64,000 nt of DNA from Glandiceps talaboti. Its lineage: Eukaryota; Hemichordata; Enteropneusta; Spengelidae. Below are positions 62,859 to 64,000 of the stretch, in pieces. Within the stretch, counting starts at the first letter, position 1. Every line of letters starts with the position of its first letter. Made by a program: the position numbers and the translations under genes. The notes under the pieces are model-generated. The model did no database searches. It saw only the letters and a list, made by a program, of their open reading frames with translations, and was not told the origin of the DNA. The stretch covers positions 17,010,098-17,074,097 of the forward strand of contig NC_135560.1 in the NCBI RefSeq assembly GCF_964340395.1, written 5' to 3'.

Positions 62859-62953
62859 CACAAAAGGGTATCCGAATCTCGATTCTTTGCCGAATGTTTC
62901 ATCTGGGTATCCGACATCCACCTGACTGATTGCCATTTGATTTGAAGACATTC
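62859..62953 (-). CDS. dcd1-like exon (QVDVGYPDETFGKESRFGYPFV), tandem donor
   Basis: 95 bp, acceptor TTCATTCAG|GA, donor TTTTGTG|GTAATG. Encodes MSSNQMAISQVDVGYPDETF, GKESRFGYPFV. The donor region is tandemly duplicated with 21-bp spacing (TTACCACAAAAGGGTAT twice on the plus strand). The second donor at 62,837 would extend the exon by seven in-frame codons (VMLYPFV). Family similarity favours the first. Confidence 0.85.
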
Positions 62954-63650
62954 CTGAATGAATTAAAATATATATTAGCCATGGTTAACTCTCCGATTTG
63001 AAAACGTCGATATTTAATCTTAAGTAACTGTTCTAGAAGCACGTAAATTCAATAGAATCAAACGTAAGTGTCGCTAGAACACTATCCCCATGCATGCGAG
63101 ATCAATCCATGGACTATAAGTTACTGTTATGTACATTCATGATCAATCCAACTTTAAGATGTGGAATATGTTGATATATTATTGGGGGCAAAAGGTCGGG
63201 GGCAAAATGACCAGGGGGCATCGGGCGAGTGGGGCAAAAGTGATGTTTACATCACGAAAGACGTGTTATCGTGGTATTGCTTTGAACATATTCATCAGCC
63301 TCATTCATTTGAATTTACTATCAAAATCACAGGTGTGTAACAGACCCGTGTTGGTGTGTTACAGGTCTGATTTTAAATAATGTCGTGTATGCACATGCAC
63401 CTACACTTAAAATCATTACTATAATATTTTTGTGAGAGACTATCGGAAATTATACACCCGTATAACATACCTGTACCAACATACCTGTTACAGGTATAAT
63501 ATGTGTATACAGTCCTGGCCCTGTAACAACGTTTTAGACACACCTGTTACTGGATCTGTACACGGCCTGTTACAGGCATGTCCTGTAATCTGCATGCGGA
63601 TTTCTAGCTGTATATTTCATATTTGTTATCCATGCATGCAATATACTCAC
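62954..63650 (-). other. dcd1-like intron with G-rich tract and CCTGTTAC cluster
   Basis: 697 bp. Plus strand 63,184-63,234 has five G runs (GGGGG, GGGGG, GGGGG, GGG, GGGG). 63,330-63,600 has repeated CCTGTTAC/GTAACAGG motifs, including the near-palindrome ATACCTGTTACAGGTAT at 63,481-63,497. The plus-strand frames at 63,129-63,380 and 63,432-63,656 are not supported as genes. Confidence 0.65.
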
Positions 63651-63764
63651 CTGTGATCAAACCGATCCAACCAGTCCAACCTACATTAGCATAGCTATGA
63701 CCGTTGGTGGCGTTTGTTTCATCGTTGTGATACACGGTTACCTGTGGCTGATTCAGGAAACCCC
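63651..63764 (-). CDS. dcd1-like exon (PQVTVYH ... VGWTGWIGLITG)
   Basis: 114 bp, acceptor CTCCTCTTTAAG|GG, donor ATCACAG|GTGAGT. Encodes GFLNQPQVTVYHNDETNA, TNGHSYANVGWTGWIGLIT. The N-x-GH-x-Y-x-NVGWTG-x-IG block is highly conserved in the family. Confidence 0.87.
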
Positions 63765-63933
63765 CTTAAAGAGGAGAATAAATCGGGTATAAAAGTGAAA
63801 CAAGGCCTCGGAGGAGAACAACAAACAATATATTTGACAAGATAAGATGCTTTCCCATCCAATACTGTCTTACGTAACACACATATCACAACTCGTGATT
63901 GCAAAGACAGTGTCAATATTATATTTGCCTTAC

Positions 63934-64000
63934 CTAAAAACCAATCCAAGGCGCGTAGCTGCATGACAGAGTTTGGTTTTGGTACAGCTTTACCCCAAGC
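63934..64000 (-). CDS. dcd1-like exon, truncated by window edge
   Basis: 67 bp seen. Frame AWGKAVPKPNSVMQLRALDW then FL, donor TTTTTAG|GTAAGG. LRALDW is the conserved segment just ahead of the PQVTVYH block. The exon's 5' end and all upstream exons are outside the window. Confidence 0.78.
   Translation of the reverse strand, partial: LGVKLYQNQTLSCSYAPWIGF

Larger units (their letters stand above)
59964..64000 (-). other. Gene span (3' part): dcd1-like C45/AAT-type hydrolase homologue
   Basis: Seven exons in perfect phase encode the C-terminal 258 residues of a protein whose 5' exons lie beyond the window. Landmarks in order: MQLRALDWFLG, PQVTVYH, GHSYANVGWTGWIGLITGMS, QVDVGYPDETFGKESRFGYP, LLRDIMQFDNTLDDAVNRIA, HRTC-IFGIGD, RGVEYSASVAYFFDD, WHPKIENVVYWG, NAYDRPFIRLEMKKLF. 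This order matches the Dictyostelium dcd1A/dcd1B-like proteins, related to the acyl-CoA:6-aminopenicillanate acyltransferase (peptidase C45) group of Ntn-hydrolase-like proteins. Members are usually secreted or lysosomal; the true substrate in animals is not known to me. The family call is from memory of conserved blocks. Confidence 0.65.

Overview
This is an AT-rich window from an animal nuclear genome: long introns, GT-AG splice junctions, LINE relics, foldback (MITE-like) elements, minisatellites and many microsatellites, with no bacterial-style operons. A glycine-receptor-type chloride channel beside a dcd1-like (C45-type) hydrolase and a P-loop sulfotransferase-like family would suit a marine deuterostome invertebrate such as a hemichordate, echinoderm or cephalochordate. 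That assignment is inference and low confidence. Every gene I can support lies on the minus strand.

Layout. (1) 1-7,580: intergenic, with a plus-strand LINE C-terminal relic, a 10-copy minisatellite and two foldback elements. (2) 7,581-51,309: one 44-kb minus-strand gene for a Cys-loop anion channel of the glycine receptor alpha type. I rebuilt it from nine exon positions whose splice phases all agree. It appears to have two alternative first exons, at 45,130-45,194 and 51,251-51,309. Both encode a signal peptide starting MHFL, both end in the same phase, and both sit in diverged copies of a segmental duplication. Its introns hold 41-bp and 38-bp minisatellites, microsatellites, MITEs and a LINE 3' end. 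(3) 52,500-58,810: a tandem duplication of about 3.4 kb carrying two near-identical P-loop sulfotransferase-like genes. Each has an uninterrupted CDS of 272 or 273 aa and an inferred spliced 5'UTR. A 310-bp terminal-inverted-repeat element interrupts only the second copy. (4) 59,964 to beyond 64,000: the 3' seven exons of a dcd1A/dcd1B-like (C45/AAT-type) protein, with its 5' part outside the window.

The genes look functionally independent: a synaptic-type receptor, a probable sulfo- or phospho-transfer enzyme pair, and a secreted or lysosomal hydrolase-like protein. Points most worth a second look are the duplicated leader exons of the channel, its altered ligand-site residues, a 41-bp minisatellite that repeats a 5' splice-site-like sequence about 20 times in the transcribed orientation, and a 21-nt tandem duplication of a splice donor in the dcd1-like gene that would add seven residues in frame. 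All exon calls are by eye; no transcript evidence or database search was available.
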